From: Allocoleopsis franciscana PCC 7113
Lineage (GTDB): Bacteria > Cyanobacteriota > Cyanobacteriia > Cyanobacteriales > Coleofasciculaceae
Reading direction: 5' to 3'
DNA length: 64,000 nucleotides
Assembly: GCF_000317515.1 (NCBI RefSeq)
Contig: NC_019738.1
Location: 2,692,001 to 2,756,000 of the forward strand
Each line of letters begins with the position of its first letter. The first letter of the stretch is position 1. This document shows, piece by piece, positions 62,420 to 64,000 of the stretch. Under the pieces are notes generated by a model that did no database searches, was not told the DNA's origin, and was given only the letters and a program-made list of their open reading frames with translations. The position numbers and the translations under genes are program-made.

Positions 62420-62841
62420 TCAGCGTCACCGATGGGGCGTTGTCCGTGCTGGGACGAAACCTTATGATTGAAGCACCCGGCTTTATTTACTTATTGACTT
62501 TTATGGGAAACGCACCGCCGAATGCACCCTCGCTTTGACAAGCCTTTGAATGAAATCTGATTTAAAACCAGGATATCCTACTTTTCATCTAGACTTGGGC
62601 GTATGTGACGCAAGATTACGTCTAATCCCCCGATTTTCTGTAAAGAGTTGCTAAAGTTATATCCATTCTATTTGAAGCTTCCATAAACGGTGGCAAGAGT
62701 AAATAGCAGTGGGGAAGGGAAGATTGGGGAATGGGGAGAAGAAGATTGATTGTAGACATCTTCACCTCTCATCTTTGGTTACCCCTCACCGTCTTGTTTG
62801 TAAAATAATCACATCTACGGTAGGTAAAAACTAGGAGTCAA
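62420..62841. promoter_or_regulatory. Divergent region between the kinase gene and pheT
   Basis: 422 bases with no gene and no recognisable T-box or attenuator. A G/A-rich low-complexity stretch lies at about 62710-62750. TAGGAGTC shortly before ATG 62842 is the ribosome binding site of pheT. Confidence 0.45.
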
Positions 62842-64000
62842 TGCGTATTTCTTTGAATTGGCTTCGGGAACTGGTGGACGTGACCCTGGCACCCGAAGAG
62901 TTAGCCGAAACCCTGACATTTGCAGGGTTTGAGGTAGAAGACATCGAAGACCTGCGAAAATTAGCGGATGGTGTTGTGGTGGGGAAGGTACTCGACGTAC
63001 AGCCCCATCCTAATGCAGATAAGCTGAGGGTCTGTCAAGTGGATATTGGAGATCCCAATGGACCGTTGAATATTGTCTGTGGCGCGGCTAATGTCCGGGC
63101 GGAGGCTTATGTTCCGGTAGCCACCAGTGGCACTTACCTACCCGCGATCGACCTGAAAATTCGCGCCTCAAAACTACGAGGCGTTCGTTCAGAAGGCATG
63201 ATTTGTTCCCTAGCGGAAGTCGGCTTAGAAAAACAAGCCGAGGGCATTCACATCTTTGAAGAGGAAAACCTCCAGTTAGGGAGTGATGTGCGTCCTTTGC
63301 TGCACTTGGAAGATGTGATTCTCGATCTGACGGCAACCGCGAATCGGGCTGACGCCTTGAGTATGGTTGGGGTGGCGCGAGAAGTGGCGGCATTGACGGG
63401 AGCGGTACTAAAGCTGCCACAAGCGCCTGAACTTTCGCTCCCATCTGGGGCAAAAGGCTTGCATTTGAAAATTTCTGAGCCTGGTGCCTGTCCTGCCTAC
63501 ATGGGTACGGTGATCGAAGGGGTCAAAATTGAACCTTCCCCAGATTGGTTGCAACGGCGTTTACAAGCGGCTGGGGTGCGACCGATTAACAATGTGGTAG
63601 ATGTGACCAACTATGTTTTGTTGGAATGGGGTCAGCCGCTACATGCCTTTGACCGCGATCGCCTTTTAGCCGTTACTGGCAACAATTCCCTCACCATCGG
63701 TGTTCGCCTCGCCACTCAGGGAGAATCACTGAAAACCCTGGATGGTCAAACCCGAACCCTCCAACCCCAAACGTTGTTAATTACCGCAAACGATAAACCC
63801 GTTGCCCTCGCTGGAGTGATGGGGGGTGAGGAAACGGAAGTTTACGAGGGCACTCAGAATATCGTTTTAGAAGCGGCGCTATTTGAGTCGGTGGCAATTC
63901 GCCGCTCGGCTCGTAGCCTTGGTTTACGCACCGAGGCTTCTACTCGCTTCGAGCGGGGGGTGAATCAAGCCGAGTTAGGGATTGCCACAAAAAGAGCGAT
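62842..64000 (+). CDS. pheT: Phenylalanine--tRNA ligase beta subunit, 3' end outside the window
   Basis: The visible 386 codons encode the N-terminal half of Phe[21 protein letters not shown], the tRNA-binding OB-like domain ([21 protein letters not shown]), the B3/B4 editing domain ([33 protein letters not shown]) and the start of the B5 region ([23 protein letters not shown]). The beta subunit pairs with PheS to charge tRNA-Phe and edits Tyr-tRNA-Phe. The reading frame is intact to the last base. AGGAG before the ATG is a good ribosome binding site. Confidence 0.97.

Overview
The window is a stretch of a cyanobacterial chromosome, most likely from a filamentous species. The evidence is the dense scatter of GCGATCGC (HIP1-type) palindromes, several cyanobacteria-restricted families (Ftn2/ZipN, DUF1815, DUF2839, DUF3318, pentapeptide and CHAT-TPR proteins) and many short cyanobacterial repeats. 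Coding density is moderate. Both window ends cut genes: a TPR protein on the left and pheT on the right.

Layout. 0-8 kb is core: TPR protein, ftn2/zipN (cell division), pdhA, two small conserved genes and a degenerate DinG-like helicase. 8.4-18 kb holds two tandem secreted adhesin-like (two-partner-secretion) proteins and a CHAT-TPR protein with its own signal peptide, followed by a pentapeptide-repeat protein. 19.9-31 kb is housekeeping: tyrA, an HtrA/HhoA protease, lgt, a PKHD hydroxylase, a tiny Gly/Glu-repeat lipoprotein, rlmN, a small zinc-ribbon gene shorter than 60 codons, an Hsp70-like ATPase and an RCK-type ion-channel protein.

31.7-39.8 kb is the most distinctive region. It is a compact biosynthetic cluster on the + strand: chorismatase (Hyg5/FkbO family), stand-alone aryl-AMP ligase, luciferase-like monooxygenase, free carrier protein, a single C-T-TE NRPS protein and a Sfp-type phosphopantetheinyl transferase. 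I infer that chorismate is turned into 3-hydroxybenzoate (or a dihydrodiol), activated, loaded on the carrier, oxidised and released by the thioesterase. The condensation domain has HQxxxDG instead of HHxxxDG, and no second adenylation domain is present.

39.8-46.8 kb is an accessory stretch: two Uma2-type nucleases, an ISL3-like element with an internally deleted transposase, a secreted PI-PLC-like protein whose lectin tail is interrupted by TAG, an NB-ARC protein without a sensor domain, and a small HNH protein. 47-49.5 kb has a HAD phosphatase, two small conserved genes and an FHA gene cut by a 132-bp inverted-repeat element. 49.7-52.1 kb is an oxidative-stress locus (dps, HTH-GrpE-like regulator, dps, sulfiredoxin). 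52.3-64 kb returns to core genes: prolyl oligopeptidase, RNase II/R, rpsR, rpmG, RDD protein, moeA, a Ser/Thr kinase with pentapeptide tail, and pheT.

A recurring theme is short cyanobacterial repeats that lie in frame inside coding sequences (rlmN, NB-ARC protein, prolyl oligopeptidase, moeA), adding low-complexity linkers without breaking the genes.
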